This document shows positions 18,990 through 26,536 of a stretch of DNA of 64,000 nucleotides, piece by piece; position 1 is the stretch's first letter; the number at the start of each line of letters is the position of its first letter. This DNA comes from Bordetella genomosp. 1 (GTDB lineage Bacteria > Pseudomonadota > Gammaproteobacteria > Burkholderiales > Burkholderiaceae_B). Where the stretch lies: assembly GCF_002261335.1 (NCBI RefSeq), contig NZ_NEVL01000002.1:62001-126000 (forward strand), written 5' to 3'. The translations under genes and the position numbers were made by a program. The notes under the pieces are model-generated. The model was given only the letters and a program-made list of their open reading frames with translations, did not search any database and was not told the DNA's origin.

Positions 18990-19060
18990 GAGGCGGATCC
19001 GGTGGGTGGGACACGGAACCAGCATAGCGCGGATGTGGGCCGGCTGCCCGGCGCGCCTGG

Positions 19061-19453
19061 CTAGCGGGCGCCCGCCAGCAGGTGCGGGTCGGCCGCCGCG
19101 GGCGCAGGCGCCGGGGGTGGCGCGTGCCGGCCGGTGCTGGAGATCCGCAGCTCGCGGGTGCCAAGGCGCAGGGTCAGGTCGATGATGCCGACCTCGGCGC
19201 CCGGGGTGTCGGCGGCGAGATCCAGGTGGCTGGCGAGATCCAGGATCCTGCGGCGCGCCGCGTGCTTGTCGGCGTCGGGTGTGGCGGGATAGGCCTCGAG
19301 GCAGTCGATGAGCCGGCGCAGCGCCCGCAGCTGCGTGGTGGCCTGGCGGCGTTCGGCCGCCTCCCGACGGGAGATCCAGAGCCCGGTGCCGGCCGCGCTC
19401 AAGGACACGAGCGCGGCCAGGATGGGCAGCACGAAGAGGAGGGTTTCAGTCAT
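19061..19453 (-). CDS. small membrane-anchored protein, unknown function
   Basis: A 130-residue protein with one N-terminal membrane segment (MTETLLFVLPILAALVSLSA, then GTGLWIS), followed by a basic helical region (REAAERRQATTQLRALRRLI) and a Pro/Ala-rich C-terminus. I do not recognise it. It overlaps the upstream membrane-protein gene by eight bases, so the two are probably an operon and may function as a pair. Confidence 0.6.
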   Translation of the reverse strand: MTETLLFVLPILAALVSLSAAGTGLWISRREAAERRQATTQLRALRRLIDCLEAYPATPDADKHAARRRILDLASHLDLAADTPGAEVGIIDLTLRLGTRELRISSTGRHAPPPAPAPAAADPHLLAGAR

Positions 19454-19850
19454 TTTTTTCCTTGGACAGCAGCATGCATCCGCCCGCCGAAGCGAGCCCG
19501 CACGAAAAGATGAGGAGGGAGAGGCGCTTCACGATGTGCGCGTCGAGCGCGTCGTGGCGGGCGGCGGCGATGGCAAGTTCACCGAAGTACATCGTGGCCA
19601 GCACCACGACGAGCAGGGTGGTGCCCGCTGTCGCCGTTTTGAGGGTGGCGTGGCGCTGACCGCTACCGATGATCTCACCGAGGGCTGCGCCGCAGAGCGT
19701 GGTGGTGACCAGCAGCAACTGACCCTGCCCAACCGCAGTGCCCCAGTCGGGCGGGTCGGGAATGGAATTCAGGCGCAAGGTGGCCGCGATCAGCGGCGTC
19801 ATGGCCATGAGGACGGAGAAGAAGGCCCATCGGAGCATGTGAGCAAGCAT
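19446..19850 (-). CDS. membrane protein, unknown function
   Basis: A 134-residue protein with about four hydrophobic segments (MLRWAFFSVLMAMTPLIAA, LLLVTTTLCGAALGEIIG, GTTLLVVVLATMYFGELAIA, LLIFSCGLASAGGCML). I do not recognise the family. Its stop overlaps the start of the downstream single-span protein by eight bases. Both lie close to the phage insertion and could be accessory, but codon usage looks like the rest of the chromosome. Confidence 0.6.
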   Translation of the reverse strand: MLAHMLRWAFFSVLMAMTPLIAATLRLNSIPDPPDWGTAVGQGQLLLVTTTLCGAALGEIIGSGQRHATLKTATAGTTLLVVVLATMYFGELAIAAARHDALDAHIVKRLSLLIFSCGLASAGGCMLLSKEKND

Positions 19851-20056
19851 GGTCGTACCTGGTTTTGATGCTCCCCGGAGGGTAATCCTGGCCAGGGCGG
19901 CCGTGCGGCTCGGGCGCTCATACCTCGGACAATGTCATGTGAGACATCGAGACGTCGCCTGCAGGTCTTGCCGGGCGCGTGAGCGATTGAGGGGCGGGCG
20001 GGGCGGAAGGGCCAAGAAGTTAGATGCCCCAACTGAAACCGTGGGTGCGACGCGGC

Positions 20057-20287
20057 TCAGGTGCTCGCGATCTGCCTGGCCAGCAGGTGGCTGATGATCT
20101 TCGAGAGCGGTTGCAGATCAATCGGTTTGCCAGCCAGGTGCGAGCGGTCTGCCACCTGAAGGGCGTGCACGTATTCGGCACGGTGGTCGCAGAGCAGTTC
20201 GGGCAGGGTGCGCTTGCCCGGCAGCGGGCCTCCCAGGCGCGTGTAGAGCGGATTTCCCTCATCCTGCACCAGCTCCCAGATCACCAC
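20057..20287 (-). CDS. small protein, possible Fic-like fragment
   Basis: A 76-residue frame beginning GTG. The central DHRAEYVHALQVADRSHLAG resembles the C-terminal helix of Fic-family proteins, but the HPFxxGNGR active-site motif is absent, so at most this is a fragment; the resemblance is weak. It follows the upstream small gene with only six bases between its stop and this start. Together they look like a remnant of an older accessory insertion at the same tRNA locus. Confidence 0.4.
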   Translation of the reverse strand: MVIWELVQDEGNPLYTRLGGPLPGKRTLPELLCDHRAEYVHALQVADRSHLAGKPIDLQPLSKIISHLLARQIAST

Positions 20288-20293
20288 GGGGCT

Positions 20294-20479
20294 TCACGCC
20301 GGGCGACGGCTCAGCAGGTCTTCGACCTTGTCACGCGTCATGTTCTCGCGCTGTCCCACCACGCTATAGACGAAGGAGATGAGCTGCTGCTGGAATTCAT
20401 CTTGCGATAGCGGGACCGCGGCGGCCGCCTCGAGGCGAGCAAGCAGTTCGGCGCTGGTGTTCTGGGCGAGAATTTCCAT
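20294..20479 (-). CDS. small hypothetical protein
   Basis: A 61-residue frame starting MEILAQNTSAELLARLEAAA and ending in a basic DKVEDLLSRRPA. It looks helical and acidic-basic patterned like a real small protein, with no recognisable family. A good candidate Shine-Dalgarno (AGGAAC) precedes the ATG. It lies between the chromosome-like genes and the phage and is probably accessory. Confidence 0.45.
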   Translation of the reverse strand: MEILAQNTSAELLARLEAAAAVPLSQDEFQQQLISFVYSVVGQRENMTRDKVEDLLSRRPA

Positions 20480-20628
20480 GGTGTCGTTCCTCGGGCTGAA
20501 TACGCCTGGGGCTGAGCATTCCTGCGATGCGGACCAGAAAAAGTCTAGCAGCTGCTCGGATGGGGGCGTGTCCGCTGTGCCTCGAGGTGGACTGATTCGT
20601 CACTTGACCGATTCGTCAGGTGAGTAGC

Positions 20629-20655
20629 GGGTGGGGCGGGGCGGGGCGGGTCGGG
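20629..20655 (+). repeat. G-rich tandem tract (G-quadruplex type)
   Basis: Six G-runs of 3-4 separated by single bases (GGGTGGGGCGGGG and so on), including three GGGGC pentamers in tandem. It lies between the small accessory genes and the tRNA terminator. It meets the usual G4 pattern on the plus strand; its role is unknown. Confidence 0.5.
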
Positions 20656-20694
20656 CGCGTGGACGAAAAACTCCCACACGGCGCCGGAAATGAA

Positions 20695-20722
20695 AAAGGC
20701 CCGCCTGGAACAGGGCGGGCCA
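20695..20722 (-). terminator. rho-independent terminator after the tRNA-Cys 3' end
   Basis: On the minus strand, GGCCCGCC pairs with GGCGGGCC and is followed by five T. It lies 20 bases beyond the tRNA CCA end, where the native tRNA terminator would be, showing that the chromosome lies on this side of the junction. Confidence 0.75.
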
Positions 20723-20742
20723 TCATCGGCAGCTTGTGTTGC

Positions 20743-20791
20743 TGGAGGCGCAAGCCGGAATCGAACCGACGTACACGGATTTGCAATGCGC
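20743..20791 (-). tRNA. 3' half of tRNA-Cys(GCA), phage attachment site
   Basis: Reading the minus strand, the anticodon loop TTGCAAA (GCA), the TCCGT stem side, the T-arm GTCGGTTCGATTCCGGC and the acceptor end with encoded CCA are all present. The 5' half is not: upstream sequence does not form an acceptor or D-arm that matches, and one anticodon-stem pair is C-C. So this is the phage-chromosome junction, with the crossover inside or just before the anticodon loop. The intact tRNA-Cys is expected at the far end of the prophage, beyond this window. Confidence 0.8.
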
Positions 20792-20875
20792 TGTGGCTGT
20801 ATGGGCATCCAGCGGTTACCCAGTGGCGCACTGGCCGAAAACGGCGCCACAACGCCCGCAAAACACGGGGCGATG

Positions 20876-21847
20876 TCAAGATTTCCCCACACCCTTTTGC
20901 GCGATCGCGCCGAGGGCATCGGCCAGGTTTTCCGTCGACAGGTGAGCATACCTGCTGGTCGATCGCGCGCTCTTGTGCCCCAGCACCTTGCCCACCGTGT
21001 ACAGCGGCATGCCGGCCTGCACCATGGCGCTGGCGGTCGAGTGCCGCAGGTCGTGGAAGTGGAGGCCGGGGCGGCCGACCGCCTCTGCCGCCTTGCGGAA
21101 CCAGATCATCATCGACCGATAGCTGATGGTCGGCGGCAGGTGCCGCGCTGCGTAGCTCGCGATCTTGGGCAGCATCGGCACCACGCGGCGGTCGCCGTTC
21201 TTGGTGTCATCCAGCACGAACCGGCCGGGCTCCATCCTGGCGGCCCAAATCTCCCCCTTCCGCATGCCGGTGTAGAACGCTATCAGGATGAGCGCGCGGG
21301 CGGGGCGCTTCTTGCACGCGCGGGCGAGCTGCAGCGCCTGCTTGCGGGTCAGGTACTCGTGACGCTCGTTGCGCACCTCAGGCAGCGCCAGGTGCGTCCC
21401 GGGGTCGGGCACGTTGAGCCGCTTGGACTTCCAGAAGAAGCGGCACGCCGCGCGCAGCAGCACCAGGCGCTGTTTGATCGTGGCCGGCGCCAGGACGCCC
21501 TGGCCGGCGGTCGTGATCTTTTCGCACACGTCGGCCAGGTCGATGAACCGCTTCCCCTCGTAGTGGTCAATGACCGCGGCCAGGTGCCCCATGGCCGTGC
21601 CGTGCGATTTCAGCTCAGTCTTCTTCTCCAGGTAGAACTGGACGGCGTCCTCGATGAGGGGGGATTCCTGCTCAATGCCCTGCGCTATCGCGTAGAGGCG
21701 GCTGCTCTCTTCCCGGTCGAACGTGTCGGCTTGAGCCTGACTCCATTCTTTTGGAAGAAGCTTCGTAGCCCGGACCCGGCGGCCGGTAATGACACGGTCG
21801 AATTCAAAGCGATATCGACGGCGGCTTTTATCGAAGTAGATCGACAT
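20876..21847 (-). CDS. int: phage tyrosine-type site-specific integrase
   Basis: A 323-residue tyrosine recombinase that inserts the phage at tRNA-Cys. A core-binding domain (about 62-155) precedes the catalytic domain. Catalytic residues visible: Arg196 (TGMRKGEIW), Lys216 (DTKNGDR), His265 and Arg268 (HDLRHS), His291 (LGHKSARS) and the nucleophile Tyr300 (SRYAHLS). The start at MSIYFDKSRRRYRFEF is the first ATG that keeps the conserved N-terminus. Its end lies 85 bases from the tRNA junction, the usual position. It overlaps the excisionase-like gene by 163 bases. Confidence 0.93.
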   Translation of the reverse strand: MSIYFDKSRRRYRFEFDRVITGRRVRATKLLPKEWSQAQADTFDREESSRLYAIAQGIEQESPLIEDAVQFYLEKKTELKSHGTAMGHLAAVIDHYEGKRFIDLADVCEKITTAGQGVLAPATIKQRLVLLRAACRFFWKSKRLNVPDPGTHLALPEVRNERHEYLTRKQALQLARACKKRPARALILIAFYTGMRKGEIWAARMEPGRFVLDDTKNGDRRVVPMLPKIASYAARHLPPTISYRSMMIWFRKAAEAVGRPGLHFHDLRHSTASAMVQAGMPLYTVGKVLGHKSARSTSRYAHLSTENLADALGAIAQKGVGKS

Positions 21848-22002
21848 TCGTTTTCGTATTGCTCTATGTCTGTGGAGTCGAAACGGATCAGGCGGCCCAA
21901 GCGCAGGCACGGGATCGGGCCGCCTGGCGCGGCGAGTCGCCGAACTGTGTTGGGGCTGACCCGTAGCCGGGCCGCCACCTCGGCGGGCGTCATCATGGTC
22001 AT
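21685..22002 (-). CDS. excisionase-like helix-turn-helix protein
   Basis: A 105-residue protein with an N-terminal MerR/AlpA-type winged helix: MTPAEVAARLRVSPNTVRRL followed by LRLGRLIRFDSTDIEQY, typical of phage excisionases and DNA-binding helpers. It would bend DNA at the att site to direct Int towards excision. The C-terminal half overlaps int in a different frame, so expression of Xis and Int is physically tied. It may read shorter in effect, since only the first 55 residues look conserved. Confidence 0.78.
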   Translation of the reverse strand: MTMMTPAEVAARLRVSPNTVRRLAAPGGPIPCLRLGRLIRFDSTDIEQYENECRSTSIKAAVDIALNSTVSLPAAGSGLRSFFQKNGVRLKPTRSTGKRAAASTR

Positions 22003-22076
22003 AATTGCCTCCCAGGTGCCCGCGCTAGACGGGCGTCCATGCGTTGTGGGTGGTGTCCAGCAGGCGCTGGATTGCT

Positions 22077-22175
22077 TCAGTCATCGGCGCTCGGCCTGTT
22101 GTCGATGACGATCTGGGCGGCGACGATAGCGAGGCCCAGGGCCATGCAGATGTAGAGGACGGCCAAGCTACCCAT
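22077..22175 (-). CDS. 32-residue single-span membrane protein
   Basis: A tiny frame MGSLAVLYICMALGLAIVAA continuing to a polar end NRPSADD. Nearly the whole length is one hydrophobic helix. Its ATG overlaps the last codons of the upstream phage gene (ATGGGTAG), which supports coupling. Small membrane proteins of this kind are common in phage early regions; the role is unknown. Confidence 0.5.
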   Translation of the reverse strand: MGSLAVLYICMALGLAIVAAQIVIDNRPSADD

Positions 22176-22521
22176 GGCGCTGGCCCTCCTGCATCTTTGC
22201 GCCGATCTCGGCGGCGGCGGACACCACGGCCTGATTCGGGTCAAGGGACGTCGCCAGCGTGACTTCTTCGTCGTGGTCCCAGATGACGCAATCCCACCCG
22301 CCGCCATCCAGCGGCACCAGCCCAAGCCGCAGCCGCACCTGCAGGCGCCGGTTGTCGCCATCGTCGCCGCGCGGATTCCATTCCACGCCCGATACCTTGC
22401 CCGATGGGTCGGCCGTGTCCGGCCGGCGGAAGAGCTGATGCGCCTGAAAGCCGGTTCCGGGCCACACCTCGAGGCCGGCTGCCTTCGCCGCCAGCAGCAG
22501 ATTTTCTCGTTCGCTACGCAT
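22168..22521 (-). CDS. phage protein of unknown function
   Basis: A 117-residue soluble protein. MRSERENLLLAAKAAGLEVW is a helical start; later WNPRGDDGDNRRLQVRLRL and WDCVIWDHDEEVTLATSLD suggest a small alpha/beta fold. The same layout is common in temperate phages of Burkholderiales as an early protein, with no known role. It overlaps the upstream gene by eight bases. Confidence 0.72.
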   Translation of the reverse strand: MRSERENLLLAAKAAGLEVWPGTGFQAHQLFRRPDTADPSGKVSGVEWNPRGDDGDNRRLQVRLRLGLVPLDGGGWDCVIWDHDEEVTLATSLDPNQAVVSAAAEIGAKMQEGQRHG

Positions 22522-22966
22522 CGTTCTTCTCCTTAGAGGCCAGGGCGGCGCGCCGGCGCAGCTCCCATTCCTTGTTGGTCATGGAAAGGCCGTTCACCAC
22601 GTCCTCAGGCAGGATGACCGAGGTGCAATGAGGGCAGACTGGTGCCATATTTCGGCTGCGCCAAGCCTCGTCCATGCGCTTCGCCGCCCGGCTGGTCAAC
22701 GTGTGGGCGGCATCCTCGCGCAGCTGCTGGGCTTTTGCATCGAGTGCGTGGTGACGCTCGACCAGTTGCAGGAACGCGTCGAACGGCTCCACATCGGATT
22801 CGCAGTCCTGGCAGTACACGCGCCGCTCGTTGGTGTCATACGCCAGGTGCAGGTGGCGGCAAGTCGAGATGGGCCGCCGGGACATGCCGCGCGCCACCCG
22901 CAGATCGCCAATGTCCACCACCTTGACGCCGTACAGGTATTCCATCGGGACGATCGGGTCAGCCAT
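22514..22966 (-). CDS. phage protein with zinc-binding cysteines
   Basis: A 150-residue protein. One likely zinc site is formed by CRHLHLAYDTNERRVYCQDC, with two CxxC-like parts, and a second by CPHC. The middle is helical (FLQLVERHHALDAKAQQLR). Its function is unknown; nucleic-acid binding is plausible from the zinc ribbons. It overlaps both neighbours by eight bases, so it belongs to the tightly packed leftward early operon. Confidence 0.7.
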   Translation of the reverse strand: MADPIVPMEYLYGVKVVDIGDLRVARGMSRRPISTCRHLHLAYDTNERRVYCQDCESDVEPFDAFLQLVERHHALDAKAQQLREDAAHTLTSRAAKRMDEAWRSRNMAPVCPHCTSVILPEDVVNGLSMTNKEWELRRRAALASKEKNDA

Positions 22967-24050
22967 CTTCCCGCTCTCCTTGTTCGGTCTGGGCGGCAGA
23001 AAGGGCGGCGCGCTGCTGGCGGTCGGCCAGGACGGCGGCGCGGGCGTAGGCGCGATACTGCTCCCCGTGCATCATGCCCAAGCCAAAGGGCAGCGGCGGT
23101 AGCACCACTTCGCCCTCGGCAGGCTGCGGCGCGGGGGTGGACATGAGGGCGCGGATGCATTGAGCAGCATGTTTCGCATGGAAGGCAGCGCTTTCGGCGA
23201 ACTCCGTCCAATCGCTCCGGGCGTTCGACGGAAACAGCGCGGTATAGGCCGTTTGCGCCGCTTCCTCCAGTGCCGCATTGCGCGCATCCGCGCTGGCCTG
23301 GGGCGCGGCGTAGACCGTAACTAGCTCGTATCCATACTTGCGCTGTAGCTCTCGTTCGCTGTCTTGGATGGGGGCATCCTGTAAGGCTTGCCCGGTCGAG
23401 TACGACCGAATTTCCCCGTTCTTGTGAACAGCGAGAACTGCGAACGGTCGCGCCTCCCCGGCTACAGGGGCGCTCAAGCGCTGCACGATGCGGCGCGCTA
23501 CAAACCCCTCCCAGTGCTCGCCAATGGGCGGTCGTTGATCGTCGCAAAGCAACTCGTACACCGCCTGAACCGCCGGCGATTCAAAGGCAGGAAGATTACT
23601 TACGGCTGCAGGGGCGCTTGCCTGGAAATCTAGCCCTGACAGCAACGCCCGAATAGCGTTTTCAGCTTTATCCAAGGCGTCTCCTGCGCCTTCGTGGTAG
23701 GTACTATTGGTGCTCGAGTCGTCTTCAATTCGGTACTGAAGGGCTATATCTTCAATCACGTTAATTGCCAGCCACATTCCGGCTTTGCGCGATAGCAGCG
23801 GCTCGTCGTATTTAGACATGGGATTTCTCATATCGCCCACCGGCTCGCCGCCCTGGCGCAGCTTGTCGAGCACGGCGCGATCCACTGTCGCCGGAATCAT
23901 GTTTTTTCTGATATCCCAATACACGCTGCGCATGCTCACAACGGCGGGTTTGCCTTCCCGACGCGCTACTCGTTCCATCTGGGCATAGCTTTCGGCGTAG
24001 GCTTCGAGAGGGTGGCGGTCGTCGTCCGTCAGCTCGGGGGTGTTGTTCAT
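22959..24050 (-). CDS. large phage early protein, unknown function
   Basis: A 363-residue protein. The first part (LEAYAESYAQMERVARREGK, VYWDIRKNMIPATVDRA) is helical; the middle has the VLAVHKNGEIRSYSTGQALQ stretch and the C-terminus the GLGMMHGEQYRAYARAAVLA motif seen in many phage early proteins. It looks mosaic, made of several short modules. The ATG at 24050 was preferred over a GTG nine bases upstream because GAGGT lies at good spacing. It overlaps the methyltransferase stop by four bases (ATGA). Confidence 0.68.
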   Translation of the reverse strand: MNNTPELTDDDRHPLEAYAESYAQMERVARREGKPAVVSMRSVYWDIRKNMIPATVDRAVLDKLRQGGEPVGDMRNPMSKYDEPLLSRKAGMWLAINVIEDIALQYRIEDDSSTNSTYHEGAGDALDKAENAIRALLSGLDFQASAPAAVSNLPAFESPAVQAVYELLCDDQRPPIGEHWEGFVARRIVQRLSAPVAGEARPFAVLAVHKNGEIRSYSTGQALQDAPIQDSERELQRKYGYELVTVYAAPQASADARNAALEEAAQTAYTALFPSNARSDWTEFAESAAFHAKHAAQCIRALMSTPAPQPAEGEVVLPPLPFGLGMMHGEQYRAYARAAVLADRQQRAALSAAQTEQGEREDG

Positions 24051-24976
24051 GCTATGCACCTCATGCTTTCTTCGATGAAGATTTGCGCTTGCTGCGCGTT
24101 GATCGCGTTGCCGTAGGCGCGCAGTCGTCCCACGCGGCCGGGAGCCCCATGAGCCAGCGGGAATGTGCCGGGTTCAACTGGCCGCCAGCGGGTCCCTCCT
24201 GGATCACAACATTCGATCCAGTCCGCCGCAGCCCAGAACCCATTGACAGGGCCGCAGCCATCGAAAGGTCCTGCGGCGAGCCTTTGCGCTTGATCTCCTT
24301 CAGGCTGCCCTCCAGTGTTCGGACGTTCTTCTTCCCATCCGATGCCCTGCAGGTCGGCCAGCCCGCCAGCCGGGCCTGCATGGCCAGGCTGATTTGCCGA
24401 TGCTCCGCGATGCGCTTGAGCACACCAGGCAGCAGGCAGTCGGCCTTCTCGCCATCCGTGGCCATCGGCGCACGCCACCCAGAAAATGCGCTCTCTGGGT
24501 TGGGGCGCGCCGACGCTCGCAGACGGAAACGGGACGGCCCCAAAGGCGTAGCCCATGGTTTCCAGGTCAGCGTGTACAAGGTCGACCCAAGGATCTGCGT
24601 CCTTGCTTGCAACCTGCTCTCCAAAGACGATTGGAGGGCGACGCTCTTGAATGAGCCAATGCCAGTGCGGCCAGAGGTGCCGCTGGTCATCAAATGCAGC
24701 TCCTTTGCCTGCCGCGGAGAAAGGTTGGCACGGGCAGGAACCCGTCCAAACAGGTCGATCATCTGCCCAGCCGGCACCTCGAAGGGCATGCGACCAGACG
24801 CCGATTCCTGCGAAAAAATGGCACTGGGTGTAGGGTCGAAGGTCATCAGGGTGTACGTCCTCGATGCTGCGTTCGTCCACGTCGCCAGGTGCGATGTGAC
24901 CGGCGGCAATCAGGTTGCGCAGCCACTGCGCTGCGTAGGGGTCAATTTCGTTGTAGTAGGCGCCGCGCGGGGCCAT
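24047..24976 (-). CDS. DNA (cytosine-5) methyltransferase
   Basis: A 309-residue phage enzyme that methylates cytosine C5 in DNA, probably protecting phage DNA from restriction. Motif I is FAGIG (55-59), motif IV PCQPF with catalytic Cys83, the ENV-like motif VI is EQV at 120-122, motif [14 protein letters not shown] (159-168) and motif X YGNAI near the end. A motif II-like NEIDPYAA (9-16) lies before motif I, unlike the usual order. A strong AGGAGGGG precedes the ATG. A second, protein-like frame overlaps most of this gene on the same strand. Confidence 0.88.
   Translation of the reverse strand: MAPRGAYYNEIDPYAAQWLRNLIAAGHIAPGDVDERSIEDVHPDDLRPYTQCHFFAGIGVWSHALRGAGWADDRPVWTGSCPCQPFSAAGKGAAFDDQRHLWPHWHWLIQERRPPIVFGEQVASKDADPWVDLVHADLETMGYAFGAVPFPSASVGAPQPRERIFWVACADGHGWREGRLPAAWCAQAHRGASANQPGHAGPAGGLADLQGIGWEEERPNTGGQPEGDQAQRLAAGPFDGCGPVNGFWAAADWIECCDPGGTRWRPVEPGTFPLAHGAPGRVGRLRAYGNAINAQQAQIFIEESMRCIA
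24061..24765 (-). CDS. overlapping frame: phage protein of the [13 protein letters not shown] type
   Basis: A second open frame on the same strand lies inside the methyltransferase gene. Its 234-residue product has features I associate with a stand-alone phage family: MIDLFG start, [52 protein letters not shown], and the end [20 protein letters not shown] with a basic Ser-rich tail. Function of the family is unknown. The open frame extends to 24909, but the ATG at MIDLFG is the best start. It may be real dual coding or a fossil; I cannot decide from one sequence. Confidence 0.5.
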   Translation of the reverse strand, partial: QMIDLFGRVPARANLSPRQAKELHLMTSGTSGRTGIGSFKSVALQSSLESRLQARTQILGSTLYTLTWKPWATPLGPSRFRLRASARPNPESAFSGWRAPMATDGEKADCLLPGVLKRIAEHRQISLAMQARLAGWPTCRASDGKKNVRTLEGSLKEIKRKGSPQDLSMAAALSMGSGLRRTGSNVVIQEGPAGGQLNPAHSRWLMGLPAAWDDCAPTATRSTRSKRKSSSKKA

Positions 24977-24979
24977 GTC

Positions 24980-25255
24980 TCACCCCTCCTGGCGCTGCTG
25001 GGCGGCGACGAACGACGGCTCGTACTCGAGAGCGACTTCCCAGCGCCCAATCTCGGGGCCGGTGAAACCGTCGAAGATGGCGAATGTCAGCGGCCAAATG
25101 GCCTCAAAACCGTCGTGGTTGCGGTAGTAGTCTTCGGCGCAGGCCTCCGCGTCTTCCTCGTCGATGTTGTCGACAGACGAGCGTTGGACAAACTCGGGGG
25201 CCAAAGTGCGGCGTTTCGGGCCAGACTGCGGCCAGACTCGTGCGTAGAACCTCAT
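24980..25255 (-). CDS. small phage protein, unknown function
   Basis: A 91-residue acidic protein: MRFYARVWPQSGPKRR start, then NIDEEDAEACAEDYYRNHDG and GRWEVALEYEPSFVAA. No domain recognised. The ATG at 25255 overlaps the upstream stop by four bases (ATGA), which fixes the start over longer in-frame choices. It ends three bases before the methyltransferase ATG and carries that gene's Shine-Dalgarno. Confidence 0.68.
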   Translation of the reverse strand: MRFYARVWPQSGPKRRTLAPEFVQRSSVDNIDEEDAEACAEDYYRNHDGFEAIWPLTFAIFDGFTGPEIGRWEVALEYEPSFVAAQQRQEG

Positions 25256-25746
25256 GCTGCACCGCCTTCGCCCTGCTCGGCAGCAATGGCCGCGTCGTAG
25301 AGGCGTTGGGCGCGGTTGTAGCCGATCATCAGGCATGCGCTCAGGACGGTCGGGCACGGCTGGCTGTGCGCCTGCACAAGCCAGTTTGCGGCGCCCTGCA
25401 GCGGATCGACTTCCCGCGCATCGCCAGCAGCGGGAGCGGCGACGGGCGGCGGGCAGTGCGGCTCGGAGCGTAGGTCACCGTCGTAGTCGAGGATGAAGGG
25501 CTCATTCGGTAGTTCACCGATCAGGAACCGCGCGCGGTCGGCCTCGTAGCGAACGCGATCCGGATACTCGGAGCGGTCCAGGGTCAGCGTGACGCCGCCC
25601 ATCAGGCCGTCACCCTTGCGATACAGCATCGCTGTCCAGTTGTGCTTGCCATTGGACTCGGGCATCGACCCGTACCAGACGGCCAGCTCGGGCTGCTCGT
25701 CCTGCTCGCCGGCCGGGATGGCGGGATGGTTGCTGTTCGTCGTCAT
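25252..25746 (-). CDS. phage early protein, unknown function
   Basis: A 164-residue protein. WYGSMPESNGKHNWTAMLYR followed by VTLTLDRSEYPDRVRYEADR and a helical C-terminus (LSACLMIGYNRAQRLYDAAI). The same pattern occurs in early regions of Burkholderiales phages. It overlaps both neighbours by four bases (ATGA), consistent with a coupled operon. Confidence 0.7.
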   Translation of the reverse strand: MTTNSNHPAIPAGEQDEQPELAVWYGSMPESNGKHNWTAMLYRKGDGLMGGVTLTLDRSEYPDRVRYEADRARFLIGELPNEPFILDYDGDLRSEPHCPPPVAAPAAGDAREVDPLQGAANWLVQAHSQPCPTVLSACLMIGYNRAQRLYDAAIAAEQGEGGAA

Positions 25747-26069
25747 GCTTGCTCTCCGGTGGCTTTCAGAATGGCGGCGCGAGCTTGCTTGATGCAGTGC
25801 TTGATGCCCGGGTTAGTGCTGGGCGAATCCATGTCGAACCGGTCGGCAATGTCGTCGGCTAGCTCTTGGAGCGCCTCCAGCAGTTCCGGCGCGGCGGCGA
25901 TCAGGCGGGCGTTGGCGTCGCACTCGGCGCGATATGCCGGACGGTGCGGATCGCCGCTGTTGATGCCCCAGGTGGCGGCGACCTTCCGGCCGTTCTCGGC
26001 GCGCACGTCGCACCCAAAGCCGCTGCCGATATCGCGGGCCCACGGGCCCGGCGTGTGTTTCGTCGTCAT
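25743..26069 (-). CDS. phage protein with HTPGPW motif
   Basis: A 108-residue protein that starts MTTKHTPGPWARDIGSGFG and continues with the RAECDANARLIAAAPELLEA helix. This is a very common small phage protein family, often called an Ead/Ea22-like or hypothetical protein, with no established role. Start set by the ATGA overlap with the upstream gene. Confidence 0.75.
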   Translation of the reverse strand: MTTKHTPGPWARDIGSGFGCDVRAENGRKVAATWGINSGDPHRPAYRAECDANARLIAAAPELLEALQELADDIADRFDMDSPSTNPGIKHCIKQARAAILKATGEQA

Positions 26070-26536
26070 GCTCGTTGCTCCTGGGCGGCGCGCTGCTGGC
26101 GCACCAGCGCAATGGCGACCTTTTCCGCTTGCCACAGCGTGGGCACGTCGATCAGGCCGAGGATGGTGTCGATGACGGCGCAGGTGTGGGCCAGCACGGC
26201 CAGCTGCTCGTCGGTGAGGGGCGCCGACGCGGCGTAGGCCTGCAGAGCCTCGGCGCCGGCGTTCAGGTGGTCGAGCTCTTCCGCGAAGCGGCGGTTGTTG
26301 GCGATGGCCACGCCCACGGTGTGGATGGTGGAGGCGAGGTCGGTGCGCGCATCGTCGTGCGGCGCTGTGCGCAGGCGCGCCAGCGCCAGGTGCATGTCCA
26401 GGCTGATCTGGTCGCGCAGCTTGCGCATCATCGGGATGTGCACAGGCCGCTCGACGCGGCGCTGGGCGCGTTGGCGCGCGCGTTGCTGCTCGAGCTGGCG
26501 GCGCTGCTGTCGGTTCATGGGGGCGGGCGTGGTCAT
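26066..26536 (-). CDS. phage protein, basic N-terminus and helical body
   Basis: A 156-residue protein. The N-terminus is rich in Gln and Arg (NRQQRRQLEQQRARQRAQRR) and may bind nucleic acid. The rest is helical (ISLDMHLALARLRTAPHDDA, LAVLAHTCAVIDTILGLIDV). Unknown function; similar frames occur in temperate phages. The start at MTTPAPM is fixed by an ATGA overlap with the upstream stop. Confidence 0.68.
   Translation of the reverse strand: MTTPAPMNRQQRRQLEQQRARQRAQRRVERPVHIPMMRKLRDQISLDMHLALARLRTAPHDDARTDLASTIHTVGVAIANNRRFAEELDHLNAGAEALQAYAASAPLTDEQLAVLAHTCAVIDTILGLIDVPTLWQAEKVAIALVRQQRAAQEQRA

Noticed and set aside
20743-20826. A complete tRNA-Cys gene at the phage junction
   Set aside because: The sequence upstream of the anticodon stem is too long and does not form a D-arm or matching acceptor strand; only the 3' half is present.
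20736-20945. Plus-strand frame starting MLLEAQAGIEPTYTDLQ
   Set aside because: This is the well-known false frame produced by the reverse complement of a tRNA 3' end.
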